Assembly: GCA_033398695.1 (NCBI GenBank)
Contig: CM065815.1
Coordinates: 144,753,001-144,817,000 of the forward strand
Direction of reading: 5' to 3'
Length of the DNA: 64,000 nucleotides
From: Orobanche coerulescens
Lineage: Eukaryota > Streptophyta > Magnoliopsida > Lamiales > Orobanchaceae
The notes under the pieces: generated by a model
The model's input: the letters and a program-made list of their open reading frames with translations, nothing else
Told to the model about the DNA's origin: nothing
Database searches by the model: none
Shown here: positions 34,763 to 48,211 of the stretch, piece by piece
Numbering within the stretch: position 1 is the first letter of the stretch
How the letters are laid out: each line of letters begins with the position of its first letter
Program-made: the position numbers and the translations under genes

Positions 34763-36313
34763 GAATATGGTATCAGAGCTTAGGTTGAGGAAACCTAGGC
34801 TGTCGGGTTGAGTTGTGTGTTGTCGGGTCTTGTCTTGTCAGATTCGGTCTGACTGAGTAGTGTCGCGACGCGTCGTCTGAGTTGTCGGTCGTGATTAGTA
34901 TCGAGGCGCAACCATCATCTTCGTGCGATCTGTGGATGTAAGTCTCCCTACTTTGTTGTGTCTCGTCTTATACGAATTTATGTGATTCTGTATTATTATG
35001 TGGAGTTTAATTGTGCCTCGTGAATACTTACACCATACTTGTTTGATTCTCGTATTGTGCTGGGACAAAGAGTAGTACCGGTATGTATGTATATATGTAT
35101 ACATTTTTGTGTGAAATTGTTTTTACAGGAGTGATGTTTTAGATTGGTTACCCAATAAAAGTTTATCAATGTGGTATTTTAAACTTCAAATGTTTTGGGG
35201 AAGTCACGTAAATTCTATTTAAAAACATCCTTCGAGGAGGAAAAATGATTTGATTTTCGTATGATGAACTCGAGACCGAAGATTTCGAGATTTCAATTAC
35301 ATACATTTTATTTTCATCTTGCATTGAAAATTTTCAAAATTTGATTTTTTTTATGCTCAAAAGAGTTCTACCAAAAGTTTACTTGAGACGTGACTTTCAT
35401 CTTCAACCTTTCGGTTAAAAGATATGTAGTGAGGATGTAAATTGTTGGCGTTTGGATTCGTATGATGTTGTTTATTTGTAACCTTCGACTTTTGGCATTA
35501 TTTGGTATATGTTCATGAATGCGTTGCTGGATTAGAATAGCTAGCGCGCGCTAACGTGGCATGGCTAGCGCACGCTAAGTCTCTGTTAAATTATACACTA
35601 ATCGGTCTGAGTAGAAGCTCAAAAACTACATTCTGGCCGTAAGCCTAACTTTTGCGATTGTTAGGCTGACTGGTTGAGACCGTACTCTATGTGTGTTGTT
35701 CATGAATAACAATTGTTGTGTGTGGTTATGTGTAATTTGAACTGTGTTCTTGTCCGTTGCGTGTGTAAAGTTCAAAATGACTTTTTGGTACTTTTACCAA
35801 GTAGTGTGTTTTTTAAAATGACCTTTCGGGCTCGTAAATTTGAGTTATTTCGTTGACCCTTTTTCCTAACCCTTTTGTCGGGTGACTTAACGTATATTTT
35901 GAAACTATTGAGTTTTCGCGTCTTCGCCTTGTAAATTCAAATGGTATTTTATGACGGTATTTGGTATTTGGAAAATGACTTTTGGTGAGTATTTGGAAAA
36001 TATTACCGTCATCAGCCTTTTAGCATTTTTGAACATTTTTTGAAAATGGTTTTCAACTTGGTGAGTTCCGGCGCGGAACCCGTACAGAAAATGATTTTGA
36101 TGCAATGAATGACTTTAATTTTATTGCATTTATAATTCACATAACAACGGCATTATAAATGAAGATTGTCGGGATAATAGTTTGTATATTGTGCTCTAGC
36201 CTAAATTAAATTGTAATATGTATATGATTTAATGGTGTTTGATTAAAGACGGAGATGTGAATATCTCTCTATGTGTTATGATCTTCCGTTGCCATAGGTT
36301 GTTGTTTGTTAGT
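34763..36313 (+). other. TR-GAG leader, mosaic of LTR-like sequence
   Basis: About 1.5 kb without coding. 35430-35750 has two more TAGCGCGCGCTA-type motifs and an LTR-like stretch. 35755-36085 is clearly similar to the last 400 bp of LTR A (25300-25680: CCTTGTA, ATGGTATTTTATGACGG, TTCCGGCGCGG). 36095-36265 resembles LTR A at 14830-15010. A hairpin (ATGACGGTA 35951, TACCGTCAT 36004) is kept in both. The same leader is in copies 2 and 3. Confidence 0.75.
34768..34779 (+). promoter_or_regulatory. TR-GAG copy 1 primer-binding site
   Basis: TGGTATCAGAGC, initiator tRNA-Met. Identical sites follow LTR2 (40707) and LTR3 (46666). LTR4 is followed by D gag sequence instead, as expected for the last LTR. 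Confidence 0.9.
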
Positions 36314-37336
36314 ATGCTGAGGGACAGAGGTCGTGGTCGTAACCGTGGTGCTGATAGCCACGGGGATCAAATGCGGAATCGAGATAATGTCGCTGGGAAT
36401 GATTTTAGTTTGGGTGTTGCTACTATATTGCAACAAGTAGCAACTCATATGACTCAGTTGACCTAGGTGGTTCAACGTAGCATTGACGCGAGTCACAACG
36501 TCAGAGTAAATCAATGGCTTCGCGAGGTAGTTCGTATGAATCCCCCTCGATTCGCCGGTGTTGTGGATGCGTTGGGATGGGATGGTTGGATTTTCCAGTT
36601 GGGAATGATTTTTGAGGCTGTCGGATGTCCTGAAGAGCGGAATGTACCTATCGCTCAGTACCTTCTTGACAAAGATGCCGCTAATTGGTGGGAAGCTGTT
36701 AAACCTCGTGATCGTGATGTCACGTGGGCGGAGTTCCAAGCATTTATGGAAGCTGAGTTCTGTCCGAAACTGATTAGAGAGCAGAGGATTCGCGAATTCT
36801 ACTTGGCAGAACCGCAAGATATATCGGTGTCGCAGGCTATCATCGATTATAGCAAACAACTCAGTTATGTGCGAGATCGGGTGAGAACCGAGGAAGAGAG
36901 GATCCTTCACTTTGACAGACGGATAAAGCCGGATATTCGCGTGTATATGTCGGGATTCAATTGCACTTCGTTGAGGGACTACCAAGATCGAGCATTAGCC
37001 CGTGAACTAGCTTCGTCATCGTCGGAGCTTGTGCCCGAGTCGAAGAAACAGAGGAAGTCTGATGACCGTGTGGACAGTACGGGAGTCGGTGTTTCTAATT
37101 TGCAACGTAGTAGCCTCTCCGCTGTGAAGCTACATCGCTCGATGCGTGGAACTGAGAGTTCCAAGTTGTCTGCTTTGACTCCTGGTAAAGCCAGGAGATG
37201 TTTTAACTGTAATGTGGCGGGACATGTTCGTGCACATTGTCCTTCCCCACCAGTAACGTGTTACAGGTGTGGACTCGAGGGACACCGGGTTCAGTTTTGC
37301 GAGATGGTTACCGAGCCTTCCGAGGCACGGACTTGA
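36314..37336 (+). pseudogene. gag: TR-GAG gag, copy 1 (one premature stop)
   Basis: Chosen start: ATG 36314 (MLRDRGRGRNRG), because related gags begin with a GRGRG stretch; an upstream in-frame ATG is at 36278. A TAG at 36464-36466 replaces the CAG seen in copy 3 (QLT-stop-VVQR). Downstream the frame is open: MNPPRFAGVVDALGWDGWIF, IAQYLLDKDAANWWEAV, EFQAFMEAEFCP (capsid/retrotransposon gag domain), then two intact CCHC knuckles, CFNCNVAGHVRAHC and CYRCGLEGHRVQFC. The frame ends EPSEART. No protease follows; 37337-38092 is non-coding up to the polypurine tract. Confidence 0.9.
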
Positions 37337-38092
37337 GCATTGATAACAGGATCGACTCCGAGTAGTTCCTGAGGGGCGTGGTCTATCAGTTGTATGTTGA
37401 GTTATTTCCCTTGCTCCGTTGTTTCGAATTCTGGAGATTAACCTCTTTTATTTGAAGTGGATCGGATTTTGAACTCTGTACTTTCGACTCTGTCGACTCG
37501 TTTATGTTCGTTGACATTTTCTGGACTTGTCCTTTCTTGTGCTTTTGTTGATTGAACGAGTTGTGGTATTGTTTCAGAATAACCCGTTTGTCGTTGTCAC
37601 TTTCCAATTGCTATTCATTTCCTGTGGATCTCATGTGAATGCACATCTTGTTGTCTTCACCGGATCGTATATTATCTTGAGTCGAGATGTGAAATTTGGG
37701 GTTGTTGTTTTGAGTATTATTATTCCTCATGATTCGAACATGACTGATTGACTTTTGTGCCTCGATCGTTATAATTCAATTGTTTGATTGTTCGATTTTT
37801 GTTGATCTCGTTTCGTGATTGTTGAGCATTATGACTCCTTCATAATTTCCTTAAGTTCAGGAAATTAGTTCGTGTTCGATCTTCCAACCCTTGGGCTGTG
37901 GAATTTCGTATTGGTTCAGCGAATAGCTCGTGTTTTGGTTGATGTACTGTTGAATTGTTCAACCGTATTGATTTTCGTTCGTTGTGTTTTGTTATTTCGG
38001 CAACGGATATCGTGTGTTATCTGAGTTTGTTTTGCGTCGTTCGTTATATGTTTCAAGTTTCAGGGACGAAACTTCTTTTAAGAGGGGTAGAA

Positions 38093-40701
38093 TGTAATGC
38101 CCGAGAATTCTGTTCCGGATCGTTGAATTTTTGGGGTTTTATCGGATTGTTATTGTCCTCATCGTTGGAATTTTGTGCCATATTTGGGTGAGCCTCGTTG
38201 GGACAGGTATTTGGAGGCGTTTCAGATCAGTATGTGAGTTTTTGAGTTTTTGTGGTGTAGCGCACGCTAATGCTTGAGGCATAGCGCACGCTACTGCGTG
38301 GTGTTTAGCGCACGCTACTGAATGTGTAGCGCACGCTAACTAGCAGTCCAGAGGCAGTCCAGGAGCTACTGGACTGGGACTGGGGCTTTGTTAGCGCACG
38401 CTAAGGTCGATAGCTAGCGCACGCCATTTCTTCTTCCTAACGCACGCTACCGGGTAGGTGCAGGTCTGTTCAGGAGCTACTGGGCTGTATCCGTGGCTCA
38501 TTAGCGCGCGCTATGTGTGTGTGTCTAGCGCACGATAACCTTGTTATTGCGGTAGTTGTGAGAGTTGACCTCGTTAGCGCGCGCTAATGCTGTCCAGTTA
38601 GCACATGCTAATAACTGTCCAGTATAAATACTGGACAGCAGCGTTTAATCATCATTTCTCACCCTTTCTTCGTTTTTGGGGCGGCTGGCGACGGGAGAAG
38701 ATGGGGAGCAACGTCTTTGGCCTACTCTACTCTTTTCCAAGGTGGTTTGGAAGATCCTTGTCAATTATATCATCATCCAGTCCTTGTTCTTCGTCGGATC
38801 GAGGTAATTCTTCCGTAGAACCCTAGTTATGTGATTTTGTGGGTTTCATCGTGATTCTTCGATTTAATCCGTGGTGGATGAATTGATTATGGTGTTTTTG
38901 TTGTCTTGTCCATGATCTTCGGATTTTGTAACTCATATATCAATTTTTATCACCCGGGACTTAATTTCCGATTTCTTCGAAGGAACCCTCGGATCCTGGT
39001 TGTTTTTCCGGTTGATTCGGATTCCGTTTAACGTTATTTATCCGTGGTGATGTTATTTTCGTAGCTATCGTGAGGTTGTCGAATTCTTGGTCGTTTTCGG
39101 AAGTTTGAGGGCTATCCGACCGTGTTCGTTCGTTGTTCCGTTGCTCGCGGTACCGAGGCAAGTATCTTGTCCATACGTTTCATGTTTCATAGGCGTAATT
39201 ATTGATAAATGATTTTATGCGAAACCCAATGTTTAATGAACGTAAAAAGGGATCGGTATGTTCTCAATAAATGTTGTCTTTCAACGATAATTCGTGTACT
39301 TCGTGAATATATGTGTTCTCGGAATATGTGTGCTGGTTTTGTATGTTGAAAGATGCTATGACCACTTTGAGTGAGTTTAATAGACCGTAATCCTTTGCCG
39401 GGGATTATGTATTGTTATGTGTACTTGTTCGGTAAGAACGTATTGGGTGTGATATTAGTTGTTACTCCTTTGAAAGGAGGTTGTGATTTTTAAGTGTTGC
39501 TTGGCTTGATGTTCTGCTCATTGTTATGTGATCATTGAAAGTGATGTTGCTCTGGGTAGGATTGTTGAATCTTCGGGATCCATACTTGCTAGTATGGGTC
39601 GGGCATAACCGTAGGGTTATCCAATCCGGGTATGTCTTGCGGGGACTCCGAGGTTCGCGGCTTGCTAACCCGATGCCGGGATAACTTGTGGGGGTTATCA
39701 TCGGTATGTCTTGTGGGGACTCCGAGGTTCGTGGCTTGTTAGACCAATGCCGGGATAACTGATGGTTGTGGTTTGGAATAGTTCCGTGACTGTTGTCACG
39801 AGGACATGTGATTTGGTATGGTTTCCTATTGGGTTATTCACTCGGGTATGTTCTATGGGAGCATCTGAGGTTCGTGGCTTGTTAGAACGGGACGCGAATA
39901 ATCCTTAGGAACATGTGTTATGTGATATGGGTCGTGGACCCTGTGGCTTACGATTTGGGTCTTAGACCCCATGTGTTGTGAATTGGATTGTGAATCCGCG
40001 TTTTATTATTGGAATCGTATTTTGGAAAGATGATTTTGGGCCGTGTCCCCAAGTGTTTTCGAAAGACTTGAGAATTCCTTAATTCCAAATGTTTTTAAAC
40101 TCCCGAGATCGTAAAATATTTTGTATGAGATACATGGTTCTATTCTTACCTTTTATAAATCGAACTGTGTTGATTAAGTGAATTATCTCGGGAAATATAT
40201 TCAAGATTTTTATATTCTTGAAGCACGTTGTGTATGGCTTGTACTTCTGTTTTAATACTTGCACTAGCAAAACAGTGGAGTTTTGCTAACCCCCGAGTAT
40301 TCGGGGGGTGGATGTCTGTATTGCGTCCAGGTACTTGCAGGTTGTTGGGGAGCGAATCACAGGATCGATACGAAGGATGATGGAAGACGACGATACTAAT
40401 CACATGAAGACCATTCGTTGAGTATTTTGGTAGAGTCTCAGTATTTGGCTCTCCGTTGTGTAGTTTTCCTGTTTTATGGGTATATTGATGTATTCCAACC
40501 CCTGCGTGGGTATGAGTTTTAAGTCGAGTTATATATGTTTGATGTATGGTATTGTGGTAAAAGACCAAATCAGTCTAGCAGTTCATTATGTAGCCATGTT
40601 GGCATGTAATGTGAGGTATTGTTTTTGTTTTTAGCCTGGTAGATCCTCACGGCAAGGGTCTGCGGCGCTGTAATATTCCCAAGCGGTTTGGGGGTGTTAC
40701 A
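38093..40701 (+). repeat. TR-GAG LTR2
   Basis: 2609 bp, starting TGTAATGCCCGAG (one change from the other LTRs). It lacks about 20 bp in the palindrome array (after GCTAGCGCACG, near 38423) that the others have. Putative intron at 39158-40330. Confidence 0.95.
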
Positions 40702-42252
40702 GAATATGGTATCAGAGCTTAGGTTGAGGAAACCTAGGCTGTCGGGTTGAGTTGTGTGTTGTCGGGTCTTGTCTTGTCAGATTCGGTCTGACTGAGTAGT
40801 GTCGCAACGCGTCGTCTGAGTTGTCGGTCGTGATTAGTATCGAGGTGCAACCATCATCTTCGTGCGATCTGTGGATGTAAGTCTCCCTACTTTGTTGTGT
40901 CTCGTGTTATACGAGTTTATGTGATTCTGTATTATTATGTGGAGTTTAATTGCGCCTCGTGAATACTTACACCATACTTGTTTGATTCTCGTATTGTGCT
41001 GGGACAAAGAGTAGTACCGGTATGTATGTATATATGTATACATTTTTGTGTGAAATCGTTTTTACAGGAGTGATGTTTTAGATTGGTTACTCAATAAAAG
41101 TTTATCAATGTGGTATTTTAAACTTCAAATGTTTTGGGGAAGTCACGTAAATTCTATTTAAAAACATCCTTCGAGGAGGAAAAATGATTTGATTTTCGTA
41201 TGATGAACTCGAGACCGAAGATTTCGAGAATTCAATTACATACATTTTATTTTCATCTTGCATTGAAAATTTTCAAAATTTGATTTTTTTTATGCTCAAA
41301 AGAGTTCTACCAAAAGTTTACTTGAGACGTGACTTTCACCTTCAACCTTTCGGTTAAAAGATATGTAGTGAGGATGTAAATTGTTGGCGTTTGGATTCGT
41401 ATGATGTTGTTTATTTGTAACCTTCGACTTTTGGCATTATTTGGTATATGTTCATGAATGCGTTGCTGGATTAGAATAGCTAGCGCGCGCTAACGTGGCA
41501 TGGCTAGCGCACGCTAAGTCTCTGTTAAATTATACACTAATCGGTCTGAGTAGAAGCTCAGAAACTACATTCTGGCCGTAAGCCTAACTTTTGCGATTGT
41601 TAGGCTGACTGGTTGAGACCGTACTCTATGTGTGTTGTTCATGAATAACAATTGTTGTGTGTGGTTATGTGTAATTTGAACTGTGTTCTTGTCCGTTGCG
41701 TGTGTAAAGTTCAAAATGACTTTTTGGTACTTTTACCAAGTAGTGTGTGTTTTAAAATGACCTTTCGGGCTCGTAAATTTGAGTTATTTCGTTGACCCTT
41801 TTTCCTAACCCTTTTGTCGGGTGACTTAACGTATATTTTGAAACTATTGAGTTTTCGCGTCTTCGCCTTGTAATTTCAAATGGTATTTTATGACGGTATT
41901 TGGTATTTGGAAAATGACTTTGGGTGAGTATTTGGAAAATATTACCGTCATCAGCCTTTTAGCATTTTTGAACATTTTTTGAAAATGGTTTTCAACTTGG
42001 TGAGTTCCGGCGCGGAACTCGTACAGAAAATGATTTTGATGCAATGAATGACTTTAATTTTATTGCATTTATAATTCACATAACAACGGCATTATAAATG
42101 AAGATTGTCGGGATAATAGTTTGTATATTGTGCTCTAGCCTAAATTAAATTGTAATATGTATATGATTTAATGGTGTTTGATTAAAGACGGAGATGTGAA
42201 TATCTCTCTATGTGTTATGATCTTCCGTTGCCATAGGTTGTTGTTTGTTAGT

Positions 42253-43275
42253 ATGCTGAGGGACAGAGGTCGTGGTCGTAACCGTGGTGCTGATAGCCAC
42301 GGGGATCAAATGCGGAATCGAGATAATATCGCTGGGAATGATTTTAGTTTGGGTGTTGCTACTATATTGCAACAAGTAGCAACTCATATGACTCAGTTGA
42401 CCTAGGTGGTTCAACGTAGCATTGACGCGAGTCACAACGTCAGAGTAAATCAATGGCTTCGCGAGGTAGTTCGTATGAATCCCCCTCGATTCGCCAGTGT
42501 TGTGGATGCGTTGGGATGGGATGGTTGGATTTTCCAGTTGGGAATGATTTTTGAGGCTGTCGGATGTCCTGAAGAGCGGAATGTACCTATCGCTCAGTAC
42601 CTTCTTGACAAAGATGCCGCTAATTGGTGGGAAGCTGTTAAACCTCGTGATCGTGATGTCACGTGGGCGGAGTTCCAAGCATTTATGGAAGCTGAGTTCT
42701 GTCCGAAACTGATTAGAGAGCAGAGGATTCGCGAATTCTACTTGGCAGAACCGCAAGATATATCGGTGTCGCAGGCTATCATCGATTATAGCAAACAACT
42801 CAGTTATGTGCGAGATCGGGTGAGAACCGAGGAAGAGAGGATCCTTCACTTTGACAGACGGATAAAGCCGGATATTCGCGTGTATATGTCGGGATTCAAT
42901 TGCACTTCGTTGAGGGACTATCAAGATCGAGCATTAGCCCGTGAACTAGCTTCGTCATCGTCGGAGCTTGTGCCCGAGTCGAAGAAACAGAGGAAGTCTG
43001 ATGACCGTGTGGACAGTACGGGAGTCGGTGTTTCTAATTTGCAACGTAGTAGCCTTTCCGCTGTGAAGATCCATCGCTCGATGCGTGGAACTGAGAGTTC
43101 CAAGTTGTCTGCTTTGACTCCTGGTAAAGCTAGGAGATGTTTTAACTGTAATGTGGCGGGACATGTTCGTGCACATTGTCCTTCCCCACCAGTAACGTGT
43201 TACAGGTGTGGACTCGAGGGACACCGGGTTCAGTTTTGCGAGATGGTTACCGAGCCTTCCGAGGCACGGACTTGA
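42253..43275 (+). pseudogene. gag: TR-GAG gag, copy 2 (same premature stop as copy 1)
   Basis: Nearly identical to copy 1, with the same TAG (42403-42405) and both zinc knuckles intact. A few private changes (for example GCTATC... ATATCGCTGGG near 42327, and a K-I-H instead of K-L-H near 43069). The shared stop shows copies 1 and 2 are closer to each other than to copy 3, or were made homogeneous later. Confidence 0.9.
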
Positions 43276-44031
43276 GCATTGATAACAGGATCGACTCCGA
43301 GTAGTTCCTGAGGGGCGTGGTCTATCAGTTGTATGTTGAGTTATTTCCCTTGCTCCGTTGTTTCGAATTCCGGAGATTAACCTCTTTTATTTGAAGTGGA
43401 TCGGATTTTGAACTCTGTACTTTCGACTCTGTCGACTTGTTTATGTTCTTTGACATTTTCTGGACTTGTCCTTTCTTGTGCTTTTGTTGATCGAACGAGT
43501 TGTGGTATTGTTTCAGAATAACCCGTTTGTCGTTGTCACTTTCCAATTGCTATTCATTTCCTGTGGATCTCATGTGAATGCACATCTTGTTGTCTTCACC
43601 GGATCGTATATTATCTTGAGTCGAGATGTGAAATTTGGGATTGTTGTTTTGAGTATTATTATTCCTCATGATTCGAACATGACTGATTGACTTTTGTGCC
43701 TCGATCGTTGTAATTCAATCGTTTGATTGTTCGATTTTTGTTGATCTCGTTTCGTGATTGTTGAGCGTTATGACTCCTTCATAATTTCCTTAAGTTCAGG
43801 AAATTAGTTCGTGTTCGATCTTCCAACCCTTGGGCTGTGGAATTTCGTATTGGTTCAGCGAATAGCTCGTGTTTTGGTTGATGTACTGTTGAATTGTTCA
43901 ACCGTATTGATTTTCGTTCGTTGTGTTTTGTTATTTCGGCAACGGATATCGTGTGTTATCTGAGTTTGTTTTGCGTCGTTCGTTATATGTTTCAAGTTTC
44001 AGGGACGAAACTTCTTTTAAGAGGGGTAGAA

Positions 44032-46660
44032 TGTAATACCCGAGAATTCTGTTCCGGATCGTTAAATTTTTGGGGTTTTATCGGATTGTTATTGTCCTCA
44101 TCGTTGGAATTTTGTGCCATATTTGGGTGTGCCTCGTTGGGATAGGTGTTTGGAGGCGTTTCAGATCAGTATGTGAGTTTTTGAGTTTTTGTGGTGTAGC
44201 GCACGCTAATGCTTGAGGCATAGCGCACGCTACTGCGTGGTGTTTAGCGCACGCTACTGAATGTGTAACGAACGCTAACTAGCAGTCCAGAGGCAGTCCA
44301 GGAGCTACTGGACTGGGACTGGGGCTTTGTTAGCGCACGCTAAGGTCGATAGCTAGCGCACGCTATCGACTGCTTAGCGCACGCCATTTCTTCTTCCTAA
44401 CGCACGCTACCGGGTAGGTGCAGGTCTGTTCAGGAGCTACTGGGCTGTATCCGTGGCTCGTTAGCGCGCGCTATGTGTGTGTGTCTAGCGCACGCTAACC
44501 TTGTTATTGCGGTAGTTGTGAGAGTTGACCTCGTTAGCGCGCGCTAATGCTGTCCAGTTAGCGCACGCTAATAACTGTCCAGTATAAATACTGGACAGCA
44601 GCGTTTAATCATCATTTCTCACCCTTTCTTCGTTTTTGGGGCGGCTGGCGACGGGAGAAGATGGGGAGCGACGTCTTTGGCCTACTCTACTCTTTTCCAA
44701 GGTGTTTGGGAAGATCCTTGTCAATTATATCATCATCCAATCCTTGTTCTTCGTCGGATCGAGGTAATTCTTCTGTAGAACCCTAGTTATGTGATTTTGG
44801 GGGTTTCATCGTGATTCTTCGATTTAATCCGTGGTGGATGAATTTATTATGGTGTTTTTCTTGTCTTGGCCATGATCTTCGGATTTTGCAACCCATATAT
44901 CAATTTTTATCACCCGGGACTTAATTTCCAATTTTTTCGAAGGAACCCTTGGATCCTGGTTGTTTTTCCGGTTGATTCGGATTCCGTTTAACGTTATTTA
45001 TCCGTGGTGATGTTATTTTCGTAGCTATCATGAGGTTGTCGAATTCTTGGTCATTTTCGGAAGTTTGAGGGCTATCCGACCGTGTTCGTTCGTTGTTCTG
45101 TTGCTCGCGGTACCGAGGCAAGTATCTTGTCCATACGTTTCATGTTTCGTAGGCTTAATTATTGATAAATATTTTATGCGAAACCCAATGTTTAATGAAC
45201 GTAAAAAGGGATCGGTATGTTCTCAATAAATGTTGTCTTTCAACGATAATTCGTGTACTTCGTGAATATATGTGTTCTCGGAATATGTGTGCTGGTTTTG
45301 TATGTTGAAAGATGCTATGACCACTTTGAGTGAGTTTAATAGACCGTAATCCTTTGCCGGGGATTATGTATTGTTATGTGTACTTGTTCGGTAAGAACGT
45401 ATTGGGTGTGATATTAGTTGTTACTCCTTTGAAAGGAGGTTGTGATGTTTAAGTGTTGCTTGGCTTGATGTTCTGCTCATTGTTATGTGATCATTGAAAG
45501 TGATGTGGCTCCGGGTAGGATTGTTGAATCTTCGGGATCCATACTTTCTAGTATGGGTCGGGCGTGACCGTAGGGTTATCCAATCCGGGTATGTCTTGCG
45601 GGGACTCCGAGGTTCGCGGCTTGCTAGCCCGATGCCGGGATAACTTGTGGGGGTTATCATCGGTATGTCTTGTGGGGACTCCGAGGTTCGTGGCTTGTTA
45701 GACCAATGCCGGGATAACTTATGGTTGTGGTTTGGAATAGTTCCGTGACTGTTGTCAGGAGGACATGTGATTTGGTATGGTTTCCTATTGGGTTATTCAC
45801 TCGGGTATGTTCTACGGGAGCATCTGAGGTTCGTGGCTTGTTAGCACGGGACGCGAATAATCCTTAGGAACATGTGTTATGTGATATGGGTCGTGGACCC
45901 TGTGGCTTACGATTTGGGTCTTAGACCCCATGTGTTGTGAATTGGATTGTGAATCCGCGTTTTATTATTGGAATCGTATTTTGGAAAGATGATTTTGGGC
46001 CGTGTCCCCAAGTGTTTTCGAAAGACTTGAGAATTCCTTAATTCCAAATGTTTTTAAAATCCCGAGATCGTAAAATATTTTGTATGAGATACATGGTTCT
46101 ATTCTTACCTTTTATAAATCAAACTGTGTTGATTAAGTTAATTGTCTCGGGAAATATATTCAAGATTTTTGTATTCTTGAAGCACGTTGTGTATGGCTTG
46201 TACTTCTGTTTTAATACTTGCACTAGCAAAACAGTGTAGTTTTGCTAACCCCCGAGTATTCGGGGGGTGGATGTCTGTATTGCGTCCAGGTACTTGCAGG
46301 TTGTTGGGGAGCGAATCACAGGATCGATACGAAGGATGATGGAAGACGACGATACTAATCACATGAAGACCATTCGTTGAGTATTTTGGTAGAGTCTCAG
46401 TATTTGGCTCTCCGTTGTGTAGTTTTCCTGTTTTATGGGTATATTGATGTATTCCAACCCCTGCGTGGGTATGAGTTTTAAGTCGAGTTATATATGTTTG
46501 ATGTATGGTATTGTGGTAAAAGACCAAATCAGTCTAGCAGTTCATTATGTAGCCATGTTGGCATTTAATATGAGGTATTGTTTTTGTTTTTAGCCTGGTA
46601 GATCCTCACGGCAAGGGTCTGCGGCGCTGTAATATTCCCAAGCGGTTTGGGGGTGTTACA
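44032..46660 (+). repeat. TR-GAG LTR3
   Basis: 2629 bp; about twelve palindrome-like units (44196-44572), TATA inverted repeat 44575-44598, putative intron 45118-46289. Ends GGGGGTGTTACA before int3. Confidence 0.95.
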
Positions 46661-48211
46661 GAATATGGTATCAGAGCTTAGGTTGAGGAAACCTAGGCTG
46701 TCGGGTTGAGTTGTGTGTTGTCGGGTCTTGTCTTGTCAGATTCGGTCTGACTGAGTAGTGTCGCGACGCGTCGTCTGAGTTGTCGGTCGTGATTAGTATC
46801 GAGGCGCAACCATCATCTTCGTGCGATCTGTGGATGTAAGTCTCCCTACTTTGTTGTGTCTCGTGTTATACGAGTTTATGTGATTTTGTATTATTATGTG
46901 GAGTTTAATTGTGCCTCGTGAATACTTACACCATACTTGTTTGATTCTCGTATTGTGCTGGGACAAAGAGTAGTACCGGTATGTATGTATATATGTATAC
47001 ATTTTTGTGTGAAATCGTTTTTACAGGAGTGATGTTTTAGATTGGTTACTCAATAAAAGTTTATCAATGTGGTATTTTAAACTTCAAATGTTTTGGGGAA
47101 GTCACGTAAATTCTATTTAAAAACATCCTTCGAGGAGGAAAAATGATTTGATTTTCGTATGATGAACTCGAGACCGAAGATTTCGAGAATTCAATTACAT
47201 ACATTTTATTTTCATCTTGCATTGAAAATTTTCAAAATTTGATTTTTTTTATGCTCAAAAGAGTTCTACCAAAAGTTTACTTGAGACGTGACTTTCACCT
47301 TCAACCTTTCGGTTAAAAGATATGTAGTGAGGATGTAAATTGTTGGCGTTTGGATTCATATGATGTTGTTTATTTGTAACCTTCGACTTTTGGCATTATT
47401 TGGTATATGTTCATGAATGCGTTGCTGGATTAGAATAGCTAGCGCGCGCTAACGTGGCATGGCTAGCGCACGCTAAGTCTCTGTTAAATTATACACTAAT
47501 CGGTCTGAGTAGAAGCTCAGAAACTACATTCTGGCCGTAAGCCTAACTTTTGCGATTGTTAGGCTGACTGGTTGAGACCGTACTCTATGTGTGTTGTTCA
47601 TGAATAACAATTGTTGTGTGTGGTTTTGTGTAATTTGAACTGTGTTCTTGTCCGTTGCGTGTGTAAAGTTCAAAATGACTTTTTGGTACTTTTACAAAGT
47701 AGTGTGTGTTTTAAAATGACCTTTCGGGCTCGTAAATTTGAGTTATTTCGTTGACCCTTTTTCCTAACCCTTTTGTCGGGTGACTTAACGTATATTTTGA
47801 AACTATTGAGTTTTCGCGTCTTCGCCTTGTAATTTCAAATGGTATTTTATGACGGTATTTGGTATTTGGAAAATGACTTTTGGTGAGTATTTGGAAAATA
47901 TTACTGTCATCAGCCTTTTAGCATTTTTGAACATTTTTTGAAAATGGTTTTCAACTTGGTGAGTTCCGGCGCGGAACCCATACAGAAAATGATTTTGATG
48001 CAATGAATGACTTTAATTTTATTGCATTTATAATTCACATAACAACGGCATTATAAATGAAGATTGTCGGGATAATAGTTTGTATATTGTGCTCTAGCCT
48101 AAATTAAATTGTAATATGTATATGATTTAATGGTGTTTGATTAAAGACGGAGATGTGAATATCTCTCTATGTGTTATGATCTTCCATTGCCATAGGTTGT
48201 TGTTTGTTAGT

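Noticed and set aside
34895..35104. Short minus-strand frame repeated at 40834 and 46793
   Set aside because: Repeated only because the TR-GAG leaders are identical; no start context or domain.
36269..36985. Long minus-strand frame of 238 codons, repeated at 42208-42924 and 48167-48883
   Set aside because: It is the antisense shadow of the TR-GAG gag; it is kept in all three copies only because the DNA is nearly identical.
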